From: Chitinophagaceae bacterium | GTDB taxonomy: Bacteria > Bacteroidota > Bacteroidia > Chitinophagales > Chitinophagaceae | Length of the DNA: 64,000 nucleotides | Assembly (NCBI GenBank): GCA_020403455.1 | Contig: JADBXP010000009.1 | Location: 62,001-126,000, forward strand | Direction of reading: 5' to 3' | In this document: one piece after another, positions 7,862 through 16,494 of the stretch | Position numbering within the stretch: position 1 is the stretch's first letter | Layout of the letters: the number at the start of each line of letters is the position of its first letter | Made by a program: the position numbers and the translations under genes | Notes under the pieces: model-generated | Seen by the model: the letters and a program-made list of their open reading frames with translations, nothing else | What the model was told of the DNA's origin: nothing | The model's database searches: none

Positions 7862-9982
7862 TTGAGCAATCAGCAATTACATATTGCCCTGGTGGGTAAC
7901 CCCAACAGTGGAAAATCATCGCTTTTCAATGCCCTTACAGGTCTGAATCAGCAGGTCGGAAATTTCCCGGGAGTGACGGTAGATAAAATGGTGGGCACCG
8001 CCCGGCTTGGAAAAAATACACTGGCTAGCATCATCGATCTTCCGGGAACCTATAGCTTGTACCCCCGTAGAGAAGACGAATGGGTGGCCTATAAAGTTTT
8101 GATGGGCGCTGACGCGGAAGTAAAGCCGGATCTCGTTCTGTTGGTTGCAGATGCCAGCAACCTCAAAAGAAACCTCCTTTTTTGTAGCCAGATCATTGAT
8201 CTGCGGTTGCCGGTAGTGATGGCATTGACCATGAACGACCTCGCCCTCAAAAGAGATATTTATGTGGATGTGGCAGGACTAGCTGCTGCTCTGCAAGTAC
8301 CCATTGTGGTGGTCAACCCCAGAAAAAACAAGGGCCTCAGCGAATTAAAAAAAGTGCTGCTCGAAACAGCATCCAGTACTACAGAAAGAATCGCGCCCCC
8401 TTTTTATGATGTCGGCAACATTGTAGGTGCGCCTATTCAGGCCGTGAAAAACACGGTACCCGGAATCAGTGATTACACTGCCCTTCATTACCTGATTCAC
8501 CATGATTCTTTACAGCTGCCTGCCCATCAGCAACAAGCCATCGCAAGCATTGAAAAAGAGCATGGCTTCAACCCGGTGAAAACACAGGCCGAAGAAATTG
8601 TGAACCGCTATGCACACATTCGGGAAGTGATGCAAAAGCATGTAACAGAACCGCATCCGGCAGAACAAAAAAAGTTTTCAGAAAAATTAGACAACATTCT
8701 GCTGCACCCCGTTTGGGGCTACCTGATTTTACTGGCAGTCTTGTTCGTTCTCTTTCAAAGTATTTTCTGGGTGGCGCAGTATCCCATGGATTTTATCGAA
8801 TGGGGTTTTCAGCAAACGGGGAGCTGGTTGAGCGATCATCTGCCGCCCAATCTCGGCGGTTGGAAAGACTTGCTGATCAATGGCGTGCTGGCCGGACTTA
8901 GCGGCATACTTGTCTTTGTTCCGCAGATCATGATATTGTTTGGCCTTATCACCATGCTGGAAGACTCCGGTTACATGGCACGCATTGGCTTTTTAAGTGA
9001 CCGCATGATGCGCAAAGCCGGTCTCAATGGGAAAAGCGTTATGCCCATCATCAGCGGATTCGCATGTGCCGTGCCTGCGATCATGTCTGCACGCAGTATT
9101 GAAAACAAAAAAGAAAGGCTACTGACTATCCTCGTAACCCCACTGGTAAGTTGCAGTGCCCGACTCCCTGTTTACACCATACTCATTTCATTGGTCATAG
9201 ACGACACTTATTACTTCGGCTTCCTGAGCCTGCAAGGCCTGGTGATGATGGGCTTGTACCTGGGCGGTTTTTTAATGGCGCTGCTGATGAGCTATCTGCT
9301 CAAAAGTTTTATCCGAATCAAAGAAAAAAGTTTTTTCATCCTGGAATTACCGATCTATCGCCCACCCCGCTGGAAAAATGTTTTGATCACCATGATAGCC
9401 AAAGCAAGGATCTTCGTTACCGATGCCGGCCGGGTAATCATGCTAATCAGTTTGGTACTTTGGTTTTTATCCAGCTATGGTCCGGGCAACAAAATGGATG
9501 AACTCGAAACCAAATACACACAACTCATACAACAGCAGCCTCTACAAGAAGCTCAACTGACCAAACAGTGGTCAACGGAAAAGCTCCAGCAATCCTATGC
9601 GGGTCAGTTGGGACAAGCAATCGAACCTGTGATAGCTCCTCTTGGATTTGATTGGAAAATTGGCATCGCACTGATTACTTCTTTCGCTGCACGGGAGGTT
9701 TTTGTAGGCACTATGGCAACTCTCTACAGCGTGGAAGAAACCGATGACTCTTCTTTGCGACAAAAAATGGCTGCAGCAACTCACACCAACGGCAGCAAAG
9801 TGTATACCCTACCTGCTGCTTTTTCTCTATTGATCTTTTATATGTTGGCCATGCAGTGCATGAGCACCCTGGCCGTTGTAAAAAGAGAAACCAAAAGCTG
9901 GAAATGGCCTATGATACAGCTGGGTTACATGACCGCATTGGCTTATGGCATGAGTTGGCTGGTCTTTCAACTCTTCAGTTAG
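7862..9982 (+). CDS. feoB: ferrous iron transporter FeoB
   Basis: 706 residues. N-terminal G-protein domain: G1 GNPNSGKSS (about 12-20), G2 region GVTVDK, G3 DLPGTYSL. A helical GDI-like spacer follows, then the polytopic membrane part with the two gate repeats (for example CAVPAIMSAR and the internal CSARLPVY cysteine motif). It imports Fe2+ across the inner membrane. Start is TTG (LSNQQLHIAL), the only candidate at the right distance from the P-loop. No feoA precedes or is fused to it. The stop overlaps the stop of the convergent serine hydrolase gene by 4 nt. Confidence 0.97.
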   Translation: MSNQQLHIALVGNPNSGKSSLFNALTGLNQQVGNFPGVTVDKMVGTARLGKNTLASIIDLPGTYSLYPRREDEWVAYKVLMGADAEVKPDLVLLVADASNLKRNLLFCSQIIDLRLPVVMALTMNDLALKRDIYVDVAGLAAALQVPIVVVNPRKNKGLSELKKVLLETASSTTERIAPPFYDVGNIVGAPIQAVKNTVPGISDYTALHYLIHHDSLQLPAHQQQAIASIEKEHGFNPVKTQAEEIVNRYAHIREVMQKHVTEPHPAEQKKFSEKLDNILLHPVWGYLILLAVLFVLFQSIFWVAQYPMDFIEWGFQQTGSWLSDHLPPNLGGWKDLLINGVLAGLSGILVFVPQIMILFGLITMLEDSGYMARIGFLSDRMMRKAGLNGKSVMPIISGFACAVPAIMSARSIENKKERLLTILVTPLVSCSARLPVYTILISLVIDDTYYFGFLSLQGLVMMGLYLGGFLMALLMSYLLKSFIRIKEKSFFILELPIYRPPRWKNVLITMIAKARIFVTDAGRVIMLISLVLWFLSSYGPGNKMDELETKYTQLIQQQPLQEAQLTKQWSTEKLQQSYAGQLGQAIEPVIAPLGFDWKIGIALITSFAAREVFVGTMATLYSVEETDDSSLRQKMAAATHTNGSKVYTLPAAFSLLIFYMLAMQCMSTLAVVKRETKSWKWPMIQLGYMTALAYGMSWLVFQLFS

Positions 9983-10842
9983 TTATAATATTCCCACAGG
10001 TATTGACTGATGCGGCGGGTGAGCTCCCAGGCCTCATTATTGGGTTCCCATGATTTGTCTACATTGTTGTTGGTGCAAATGCAAAAAACATAGCTGCACT
10101 TTTTTCCGTTGACAAATAACAGTTCACTCCTGCTCGCGTCTACTGCCCCACTTTTGCTGGCAATAAATACATCCGCCGGCAGGCGCGAAATCGCTTCCTC
10201 ATCCCAATAATTGCGACTCATCAGCCGCAGCATTTTTTCGCTGGCAGTATAACTGATTACTTCGTGGCGAATGATCTTCTCAAGTAGTTGGCCCATCTCG
10301 CGGGGCGTTGTCTGACCCCATCCCCATTTTTTTCTTTGCTCTGTTCTTCCCGGTGTTCTGCTATTCACTCTTGTATTGGGTAATCCCAGGCTATCCATCA
10401 ATTCATTGATTCTCGTTCCCGTCCCTGCAAGGGTCTGCAACCAAAGACTGGCAGTATTGTCGCTCATGGTAAGCATTAACATCATCACCTTGCTCAATTC
10501 AATTTTTTCATTGTTCTTGAAAGAGCCAAGAATATCCTCTCCTTCATATAAGAGCGAATCTTTATAAATTAAAGGCTGGTGATATTTCAGGGTGCTGTCC
10601 TCCAACTTGCGCATAATTCCTGTCAGAATGGGAATTTTAACCAAACTGGCGGTTGGGAAAATCGAGTCTGCCTGAATTGCTACCTGCTTGCCTGTTTTCA
10701 GATCATGTACATAAATTCCGATGTCGCCACGAAATCCCGTCATCATGGATCTGAGCTCCTTTTCAAGGCGTCGGTCAGTCTTCTGTGCCTGAATAGCAAG
10801 GGTGCTAGTAAGAGACAACAAGCAGAATAAAAAATGTTTCAT
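9979..10842 (-). CDS. exported class A beta-lactamase-related serine hydrolase
   Basis: 287 residues with a signal peptide (FLFCLLSLTSTLAIQAQ). The three active-site motifs of the penicillin-recognising fold are present: S66-x-x-K69 (TASLVK), S127-D-N (SDN) and K230-S-G. The omega-loop region (TPGRTEQ...GWGQTTP) is shorter than in classical class A enzymes, and a deacylating Glu166 is uncertain. This puts it in the beta-lactamase2-type serine hydrolase group; whether it hydrolyses beta-lactams, acts on peptidoglycan peptides or another ester/amide is open. Convergent with feoB: the TAA on minus and the TAG on plus overlap. Confidence 0.88.
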   Translation of the reverse strand: MKHFLFCLLSLTSTLAIQAQKTDRRLEKELRSMMTGFRGDIGIYVHDLKTGKQVAIQADSIFPTASLVKIPILTGIMRKLEDSTLKYHQPLIYKDSLLYEGEDILGSFKNNEKIELSKVMMLMLTMSDNTASLWLQTLAGTGTRINELMDSLGLPNTRVNSRTPGRTEQRKKWGWGQTTPREMGQLLEKIIRHEVISYTASEKMLRLMSRNYWDEEAISRLPADVFIASKSGAVDASRSELLFVNGKKCSYVFCICTNNNVDKSWEPNNEAWELTRRISQYLWEYYN

Positions 10843-10901
10843 CGGCTGATAGAAATTGGCCTACTAAGATACGACCGGCGCCACAACCTCTTTTGAAATA
10901 A

Positions 10902-11648
10902 TTAGCCGCGTTGCGCCAAAGGACGCAGAATGGATGAACGACGCAGATAGGAAGCGTCGGGACTATAGATGAATAAACAGCTGCCCTCCTTGATGTGGTC
11001 GATGATTGGCCGGGTAAGCTGCGGCGGAATTGCCGGACAACCCTGACTACGGCCAACAAATCCCTGGCGTGCCGCCACCTGCTCACTTACATAATCTGCG
11101 CCATGTACCACTATGCCTCTATTCAGTGCATTGTCATTGATGCCGGACTCTTCACCTTGCAAACGCAAAGAAGTACCATGCTTTCCGCGATAGGTATCGC
11201 CGGTGATAAAAAACCCAAGACTAGACTGATTGGAATTGATGCGGTTGGAAAATTTGGTAGGCAGCTCATTGCCGGAATTTCTACCATGAGAAACATACGT
11301 ATTGAAAAGTAAGCGGCCCAATTCCAGATCTATAACAAACATTCTTTTCTGTCCGGAAGGAAGAGAAAAATCGAGTATGGAAAGAATATTGTCTTTTCTG
11401 ATTTTGCCCTCTTTCAACAAGGCATTCCATCCGTTCAACGCGAACACAAAGGCTGTTTTGGAAAGACCCAGTGCCCCAAGTCCGAGCTCCTCATACAAAG
11501 CAAGCTTACCGGAGGGGTCGTTCGGGTAAACGGAGGTCTTATCGTTGCCCCGGGTGGGAATGGCTGGTGGCAACAGCAGAATAGCAAGAGTCAGCGCTAT
11601 TGCGCTCATCGCTATCCAGGGTTTCTTTTTCCAGCCGTTGTTATTCAT
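10902..11648 (-). CDS. murein L,D-transpeptidase catalytic domain (YkuD_2) protein
   Basis: 248 residues with an N-terminal membrane or signal segment (WIAMSAIALTLAILLLPP). The C-terminal domain carries VVHGADYVS followed by GRSQGCPAI, the His and the S-x-G-C-P active-site cysteine of L,D-transpeptidases of the YkuD_2 (PF13645-like) type. Such enzymes form or exchange 3-3 peptidoglycan crosslinks or attach proteins to the stem peptide. The ATG at 11648 is preferred over an in-frame start at 11735, because AAGGAAA precedes it and a -7 element (11711-11718) lies inside the longer version. Confidence 0.88.
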   Translation of the reverse strand: MNNNGWKKKPWIAMSAIALTLAILLLPPAIPTRGNDKTSVYPNDPSGKLALYEELGLGALGLSKTAFVFALNGWNALLKEGKIRKDNILSILDFSLPSGQKRMFVIDLELGRLLFNTYVSHGRNSGNELPTKFSNRINSNQSSLGFFITGDTYRGKHGTSLRLQGEESGINDNALNRGIVVHGADYVSEQVAARQGFVGRSQGCPAIPPQLTRPIIDHIKEGSCLFIYSPDASYLRRSSILRPLAQRG

Positions 11649-11710
11649 TTTCCTTGAATTGTTGCCGCCAAAACGTTCACCCAAGGGAGTTGTTCGGTTT
11701 TGGTGGATTG

Positions 11711-11718
11711 CAAAATTA
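11711..11718 (-). promoter_or_regulatory. -7 promoter element TAATTTTG before L,D-transpeptidase
   Basis: TAnnTTTG match on minus about 62 nt upstream of the chosen ATG at 11648. It supports that start over the longer open frame. Confidence 0.5.
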
Positions 11719-11834
11719 CGAAAATGCAGCGGCAAGGAGAAGGGGAAAAGCCCTCTTTACCGCGGTTTTAACAAAAGGACCCGCATAAAAATGCAGGTCC
11801 GACGATTGCTTACTACCATAAACCCAAAAACCAG

Positions 11835-11905
11835 AGGTCAAGGGCGGAATCGAACCGCCGTCCGGGGTTTTGCCGACCCCTACCTTGCCGCTCGGCCACC
11901 TGACC
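11835..11905 (-). tRNA. tRNA-Cys (anticodon GCA) with G at position 33
   Basis: 71-nt cloverleaf on minus. The acceptor stem pairs GGTCAGG with CTTGACC (one G-T). There is a short D stem with GG in the loop, an anticodon stem GGGGT/ACCCC, and a T arm GGCGG-TTCGATT-CCGCC with a normal TTC loop. The discriminator is T and 3' CCA is not encoded. The 7-nt anticodon loop reads CGGCAAA: anticodon GCA (cysteine) is in the right place, but position 33 is G where nearly all tRNAs have U. The gene is isolated between the L,D-transpeptidase and uvrD, with its own promoter upstream. Confidence 0.88.
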
Positions 11906-11948
11906 CTAAACAGTTGCGATCTTCTAAAGACACAACAGCAATGAGCAG

Positions 11949-11980
11949 CAAAAATAAGAAAAAAACATTAGTCTACCAAA
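11949..11980 (-). promoter_or_regulatory. tRNA-Cys promoter (TTTG-N20-TATTTTTG)
   Basis: On minus, TTTG (11980-11977), a 20-nt spacer, then TATTTTTG (11956-11949), which fits the Bacteroidota -33/-7 pattern well. The predicted start is about 38 nt before the tRNA 5' end. A hairpin TAGTCTA/TAGACTA (11969-11991) overlaps the -33 region. Confidence 0.65.
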
Positions 11981-12029
11981 CTAATAGACTATTGGCTGAT
12001 TTACTGGCGTAACAACCCGGTCACCGAGG

Positions 12030-12058
12030 CAAAAATATGTGCATAAAAAAAGCTGCAA
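12030..12058 (-). promoter_or_regulatory. second upstream promoter-like pair on minus (TTG-N18-TATTTTTG)
   Basis: TTG at 12058-12056, 18 nt, then TATTTTTG at 12037-12030. It points toward the tRNA but lies about 125 nt upstream of it, beyond the proximal promoter and a hairpin followed by a T-run. It may be a distal tRNA promoter or drive a short leader RNA. No convincing ORF follows. Confidence 0.35.
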
Positions 12059-12098
12059 GACTTGCCGCCAATTGCTACCAATTCCTGTTACAAGCATG

Positions 12099-12106
12099 TA
12101 ACTTGC
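12099..12106 (+). promoter_or_regulatory. -7-like element TAACTTGC before uvrD
   Basis: Near match to TAnnTTTG, ending 4 nt before the uvrD ATG at 12111. The same 4-nt spacing occurs at the M28 peptidase, IMPase, polA and second desaturase genes. Confidence 0.4.
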
Positions 12107-12110
12107 GGGC

Positions 12111-14462
12111 ATGGTGAATTATTTGTCGGGGCTGAACGAGCAACAAAAAGAAGCTGTACAACACATCAATGGTCCGCTGATGATCATAGCAGGCGCGGGT
12201 AGTGGAAAAACCAAGGTTTTAACAACCCGCATCGCGCACCTGATGCACAATGGTGTGGATGCCTTTCATATTTTGGCATTGACTTTTACCAACAAGGCGG
12301 CAGCCGAGATGAAAGAACGGATTGAAAAAATTCTTGGCAACAACGAAGCACGCAACCTCTACATTGGAACCTTCCACAGTGTTTTTGCCCGCATTCTGCG
12401 GGCGGAAGCCAGGCACCTGGGGTACCCTGCCAACTTTACTATCTACGATACCGAGGACAGCCGTTCCGTTATTAAAACTGTCATTCGAGAACTGGGATTG
12501 GATGATAAAGAATACAAGCCCGCTGCTGTGGGTAGCAGAATTTCATGGGCGAAAAATGCACTGATCTATCCCGACATGTATGCTGAAGAGCCAGCCATTC
12601 AGCAGGAAGATACCAGAGCCAGGAAGCCCGCGATCGCCCAGATTTATGCCGCTTACTGTGAGCGCTGCTTTCGCAACGGGGCGATGGATTTCGACGACCT
12701 GCTGTTGAAAATGTATGAGCTGCTGAATAACTTTCCAGATATCCTGCACAAATACCAACACAAATTCCGCTACGTACTCATCGACGAGTACCAGGATACC
12801 AACCCGGTTCAATACCGCATTGCCAAACTGCTGGCAGCAGTTCACGAGAACATTTGCGTTGTTGGCGATGATGCTCAAAGCATCTATAGCTTCCGCGGAG
12901 CGACCATTGAAAATATCCTGCAATTCAGGAAAGATTATGATGATGTACGCCTCATCAAATTAGAGCAAAATTATCGCAGCAGTGCGCACATTCTGGAAGT
13001 GGCCAACGAAGTGATCAAGAGAAACCAGGGGCAGATCCAGAAAGAGTTATGGACAGAGAATATTTCAGGAGAATTGATTCGACTGGTGCGCACGATGACC
13101 GATAACGATGAGGGAAAAATGGTGGCAGATGCCATTCAGGAACAAAAATTGCGCTACCACTTCAGCAACAACGATTTTGCCATCCTCTATCGTACCAATG
13201 CCCAAAGCCGATCTTTTGAAGAAAGTCTTCGCCGCATGGGCATCCCCTGTAAAATTTATGGTGGTGTCAGTTTCTACCAACGCAAGGAAGTGAAAGACCT
13301 GTTGGCCTATTTGAGGGTGACTGTTAATCCGTCAGATGAGGAATCATTGAAACGAATCATTAACTATCCTGTTCGTGGGATAGGTAAGACCTCCGTTGAA
13401 AAAATGGTCATTCTTGCCAACGAAAGCAAGATTACACTTTTCGAAGTCATGTCAAGGGCTGCTGAATTTGGATTCCGTGCCGGAACCCTGCAAAGCATCA
13501 GCAACTTTGTTACCATGATCCGGTATTTCCAAAGCATCCTTACCAGCAAAAATGCTTATGATGTTGCCAACCAGGTGGGGAAACATTCAGAGTTGGTCAA
13601 AGAGTTATTCAATGATAAATCTGCGGAGGGCCTTGACAGATACAACAACCTGCAAGAATTGCTGAACTCTATCAAAGAATGGACGGAGAGTCCGTCGAAC
13701 GATGATGGAGAGCTGGGAGACAAATCTTTGGGCTCCTACTTACAACAAATCGCCTTACACACGGATGCAGATGATGACAACCAGCAATCCGATGTGGTAA
13801 AGCTGATGACGATCCATGCTGCTAAAGGGTTGGAATTCGGATGTGTGTTTGTGGGAGGATTGGAGGAAAACCTATTTCCCGGCATGATGAGCATCAATAC
13901 ACGGGAAGACCTGGAGGAAGAGCGTCGCTTGTTTTATGTGGCCATTACGCGTGCCAAACAAAAGTTATGGCTCAGTTATGCGAATACCCGATACCGCTAC
14001 GGTCAATTGGTTCAAAACGACCCCAGCCGCTTCTTAGAAGAGATTCCGGAAAAATATCTTGACAAATCCTATTCGGGTGCCAATAGCAGGGCCATGGGCG
14101 GATGGAATTCCGGCCGTCCTGCTTTCAACAGAAACGGAGGATGGGGAGATTACAACGATCTGCCAACGGGCCAAGGCGGGGCAGCAAGGAAAAAGCCCGC
14201 CACGCCTGCATCGCCCTCTTATGTTACTCCTACCGCGCCCAAGGTAGTAGAGCACCAGCCCTCGGCAAACTTTACCCCCAGCGATACCTCCCGGCTGGAG
14301 GCAGGACAGGAGGTAGAACATCAAAAATTTGGCTTCGGAAAAGTTACCCGCATCGAGGGATCGGCACATAACCCGGTGGCGACCATCGTTTTCGTGTACA
14401 ATGGAGAAAAAAAGATCATGCTGAACTATGCCAAACTGCGCATAGTCAACGATCAAAGCTGA
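12111..14462 (+). CDS. uvrD: UvrD/PcrA-type ATP-dependent DNA helicase
   Basis: 783 residues, superfamily 1A 3'-5' helicase of nucleotide excision and mismatch repair. Motif I AGAGSGKT (about 27-34), Ia LTFTNKAA, motif II DEYQDTNP, motif III GDDAQSIYSFRGA, motif IV NYRS, motif V VKLMTIHAAKGLEF and motif VI VAITRAKQ are all visible. The C-terminal 60 residues (VEHQKFGFGKV...) form the PcrA/UvrD Tudor-like domain that binds RNA polymerase. The ATG at 12111 begins MVNYLSGLNEQQ, the normal N-terminus. Monocistronic by appearance. Confidence 0.96.
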   Translation: MVNYLSGLNEQQKEAVQHINGPLMIIAGAGSGKTKVLTTRIAHLMHNGVDAFHILALTFTNKAAAEMKERIEKILGNNEARNLYIGTFHSVFARILRAEARHLGYPANFTIYDTEDSRSVIKTVIRELGLDDKEYKPAAVGSRISWAKNALIYPDMYAEEPAIQQEDTRARKPAIAQIYAAYCERCFRNGAMDFDDLLLKMYELLNNFPDILHKYQHKFRYVLIDEYQDTNPVQYRIAKLLAAVHENICVVGDDAQSIYSFRGATIENILQFRKDYDDVRLIKLEQNYRSSAHILEVANEVIKRNQGQIQKELWTENISGELIRLVRTMTDNDEGKMVADAIQEQKLRYHFSNNDFAILYRTNAQSRSFEESLRRMGIPCKIYGGVSFYQRKEVKDLLAYLRVTVNPSDEESLKRIINYPVRGIGKTSVEKMVILANESKITLFEVMSRAAEFGFRAGTLQSISNFVTMIRYFQSILTSKNAYDVANQVGKHSELVKELFNDKSAEGLDRYNNLQELLNSIKEWTESPSNDDGELGDKSLGSYLQQIALHTDADDDNQQSDVVKLMTIHAAKGLEFGCVFVGGLEENLFPGMMSINTREDLEEERRLFYVAITRAKQKLWLSYANTRYRYGQLVQNDPSRFLEEIPEKYLDKSYSGANSRAMGGWNSGRPAFNRNGGWGDYNDLPTGQGGAARKKPATPASPSYVTPTAPKVVEHQPSANFTPSDTSRLEAGQEVEHQKFGFGKVTRIEGSAHNPVATIVFVYNGEKKIMLNYAKLRIVNDQS

Positions 14463-14537
14463 TTCCCCCTGCTTTACGAAATCCGAAAAAAGGACGCCCC
14501 CGGTAGGGTAGTCAACCCTTTGGCCTTTTGATTTGTT

Positions 14538-14545
14538 TATCTTTG
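14538..14545 (+). promoter_or_regulatory. -7 promoter element TATCTTTG before the nfu gene
   Basis: Exact TAnnTTTG match 20 nt upstream of the ATG at 14566. A TTTG at 14519-14522 is a possible but close -33 element. Confidence 0.55.
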
Positions 14546-14565
14546 TACACATTAATTAGACTCGT

Positions 14566-15165
14566 ATGATTACTACCGGCAACCCTGTTATCAGCATTTA
14601 TACCGAAATGACACCGAATCCGGAGACCATGAAATTTGTTGCCAACAAATTACTTTATCCCGGAAAGAGCATTGATTTTGCTGAAGAAAGTCTGGCTACT
14701 CCTTCGCCCCTCGCTAAAGAGTTGTTCGGGTTCCCCTTCGTGAAAAGTGTTTTCATCGCGAGCAATTTTGTAACCCTGACTAAGACAGCCGAGACCGAAG
14801 ATTGGCAAGACGTGATTCCTGCTATCAAACAATTCCTGAAAGAATACCTGGAAAACGGCGGTGTAGTAGTCAACGAGGAAGAGCTGGCACAGATGCAACC
14901 TGTTGGCGGCAACACGGTTCATGCCGATGATGATGACATCGTAAAGCGCGTTAAAGAACTTTTGGAAAACTATGTGAAACCCGCCGTTGAAATGGATGGT
15001 GGAGCTATTCAGTTCAAAAGTTATGAAAATGGTGTTGTCAACCTTATGCTTCAGGGAAGCTGCAGTGGTTGTCCCTCTTCAATGATCACCCTCAAAGCGG
15101 GTATTGAAGGAATGATGAAGCGGATGATCCCCGAGGTAAAAGAAGTGGTGGCTGAAGCAGAATAA
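14566..15165 (+). CDS. Nfu/NifU-family iron-sulfur cluster carrier
   Basis: 199 residues in two domains: an N-terminal Nfu_N scaffold domain (about 8-95, TEMTPNPETMKF) and a C-terminal NifU domain (about 124-195) with the C-x-x-C pair at 166 and 169 (SCSGCPSS) that holds a bridging 4Fe-4S cluster between two subunits. It acts as a late carrier passing clusters to apo-enzymes. A short acidic linker (DDDD) joins the domains. pnuC follows after 36 nt. Confidence 0.93.
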   Translation: MITTGNPVISIYTEMTPNPETMKFVANKLLYPGKSIDFAEESLATPSPLAKELFGFPFVKSVFIASNFVTLTKTAETEDWQDVIPAIKQFLKEYLENGGVVVNEEELAQMQPVGGNTVHADDDDIVKRVKELLENYVKPAVEMDGGAIQFKSYENGVVNLMLQGSCSGCPSSMITLKAGIEGMMKRMIPEVKEVVAEAE

Positions 15166-15201
15166 AATCAGCGCTACCACTATCGGTCAAAGTCCGCCTG
15201 C

Positions 15202-15849
15202 TTGTCATTACCCGAACTATACCAATCCTTCTATGACGGTCTGATTCACACAGGCCCCATCGAATTCATTGCTGTAATTGCAGGCATTGTAAGCGTTTGG
15301 TTCAGCAGAAAAGAGAGTATCTGGGTTTATCCTACCGGGCTGGTCAACACTACACTCTATGTTTATCTTAGCATCAAAAGTCATTTGCTCGGTGAGGCAA
15401 GTGTCAATTTCTATTACACCATCATGAGCATCTATGGCTGGTGGCTCTGGAGTCGCAAAGATGAACTTTCCGGCACTCCGGTGCTTTCAATTACCCATAA
15501 CTCACGCAAAGACTGGCAACAACAACTTCTTTTTGTAACAGGGGCTTATTGTTTATTATTGGCTGCGCTCATCTGGGCAAAAAAATCTTTCGCACCTGAA
15601 GCAATTCCACTGGCAGATGCTTTCGCATCTGCAACTGCCTACACCGGCATGTGGTGCATGGCAAAGAAGAAAGTTGCGAGCTGGTACTTTTGGATTGCAA
15701 CCAACCTCGCCTCCATCCCCCTGTATTTTGTAAAAGGATTCATGTTCACCAGTGTTCAATTTTTGGTGTTACTGATTTTGGCGATCGCCGGATTGATCAG
15801 CTGGCAACAAAAGGCCGCTCAATCCTCTACTGCGTCTAGCTCCTTATAA
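15202..15849 (+). CDS. pnuC: nicotinamide riboside transporter PnuC
   Basis: 215 residues, strongly hydrophobic, about seven membrane helices, with the family features IEFIAVIAGIVSVW, a basic ESIWVYPTGLVN segment and NFYYTIMSIYGWWLW. PnuC is a facilitated transporter (SWEET-like fold) for nicotinamide riboside, trapped inside by phosphorylation. The start is TTG (LSLPELYQ); no ATG occurs before the conserved region. The neighbouring NadR-type kinase 39 nt downstream supports NR rather than thiamine or riboflavin as substrate. Confidence 0.92.
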   Translation: MSLPELYQSFYDGLIHTGPIEFIAVIAGIVSVWFSRKESIWVYPTGLVNTTLYVYLSIKSHLLGEASVNFYYTIMSIYGWWLWSRKDELSGTPVLSITHNSRKDWQQQLLFVTGAYCLLLAALIWAKKSFAPEAIPLADAFASATAYTGMWCMAKKKVASWYFWIATNLASIPLYFVKGFMFTSVQFLVLLILAIAGLISWQQKAAQSSTASSSL

Positions 15850-15858
15850 AAGCTTGCT

Positions 15859-15866
15859 TATATTTG
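15859..15866 (+). promoter_or_regulatory. -7 promoter element TATATTTG before the NadR-type kinase
   Basis: TAnnTTTG match in the 39-nt pnuC-kinase gap, 22 nt before the ATG at 15889, so the kinase may have its own promoter as well as read-through from pnuC. Confidence 0.45.
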
Positions 15867-15888
15867 TTTTTCTCCTTCTATTGTATAC

Positions 15889-16485
15889 ATGATCCGAAAA
15901 ATAGTTATTGTTGGCCCCGAGTCAACCGGCAAAAGCACCCTCTGTGAAGAGTTGGCCCAACATTTCCACACAGAGTGGTGTCCTGAATTCGCCCGCTCTT
16001 ATCTCCTCGCTAATGGAACCAACTATTCGTTTGATCAGTTATTGGAAATAGCCCGGGGGCAGCTGGCGCTGGAAGAAGAATATACCAGACGAATAGAGCA
16101 ACAATGGGATTGGTCAGCAAAAGAAAACTGCTGGATCAATTCTCACGACCTTACTACCTCACATCATCCACCTCTCTTGTTCATTGATACAGATATGTAT
16201 GTGATGAAGGTTTGGTGCGAATATGTATTCGGTCAATGCCATGCTTTTATTCTCGATCAGATTGCCAAAAGAAAATACCACGGATACCTGCTATGTGCTC
16301 CCGATCTTCCCTGGGTAAAAGATGAATTAAGAGAGTATCCGGATGACAAAAACAGAATTGAGCTGTTTCATATCTATAAAGACCTGCTGTTGAATCAAGG
16401 CACTCCTTGGTCTATCATAACCGGAAATGATGAGCAACGTTTGCAGGCTGCAATAGAATCGGTTGAAAGGATGGTTGCTTCCTGA
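15889..16485 (+). CDS. NadR-type ribosylnicotinamide kinase (AAA ATPase)
   Basis: 198 residues with P-loop GPESTGKST at about 9-17 and WCPEFAR shortly after, both typical of the C-terminal kinase domain of NadR. DTDMYVMKVW and CAPDLPWVKDELREYPD complete the pattern. It phosphorylates nicotinamide riboside to NMN. The NadR adenylyltransferase domain and the helix-turn-helix repressor domain are absent, so this is a stand-alone kinase. With pnuC upstream it forms an NR uptake-and-trap pair. It converges with mtgA (9 nt between stops). Confidence 0.9.
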   Translation: MIRKIVIVGPESTGKSTLCEELAQHFHTEWCPEFARSYLLANGTNYSFDQLLEIARGQLALEEEYTRRIEQQWDWSAKENCWINSHDLTTSHHPPLLFIDTDMYVMKVWCEYVFGQCHAFILDQIAKRKYHGYLLCAPDLPWVKDELREYPDDKNRIELFHIYKDLLLNQGTPWSIITGNDEQRLQAAIESVERMVAS

Positions 16486-16494
16486 TGGAAGTGA

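Noticed and set aside
7862..9982. FeoA fused to or next to FeoB
   Set aside because: The protein begins directly with the G-domain P-loop at residue 12, and no small SH3-like ORF was found on either side.
11835..11905. Idea that the tRNA is a selenocysteine or suppressor tRNA because selD is near
   Set aside because: It is 71 nt with a short variable arm and a GCA anticodon; tRNA-Sec is about 90-100 nt with a UCA anticodon. selD is also 6 kb away.
11961..11991. Hairpin with T-run on minus as an intrinsic terminator
   Set aside because: Its sequence overlaps the well-formed tRNA-Cys promoter and no gene ends upstream of it on minus; the pairing is only 7 AT-rich bp.
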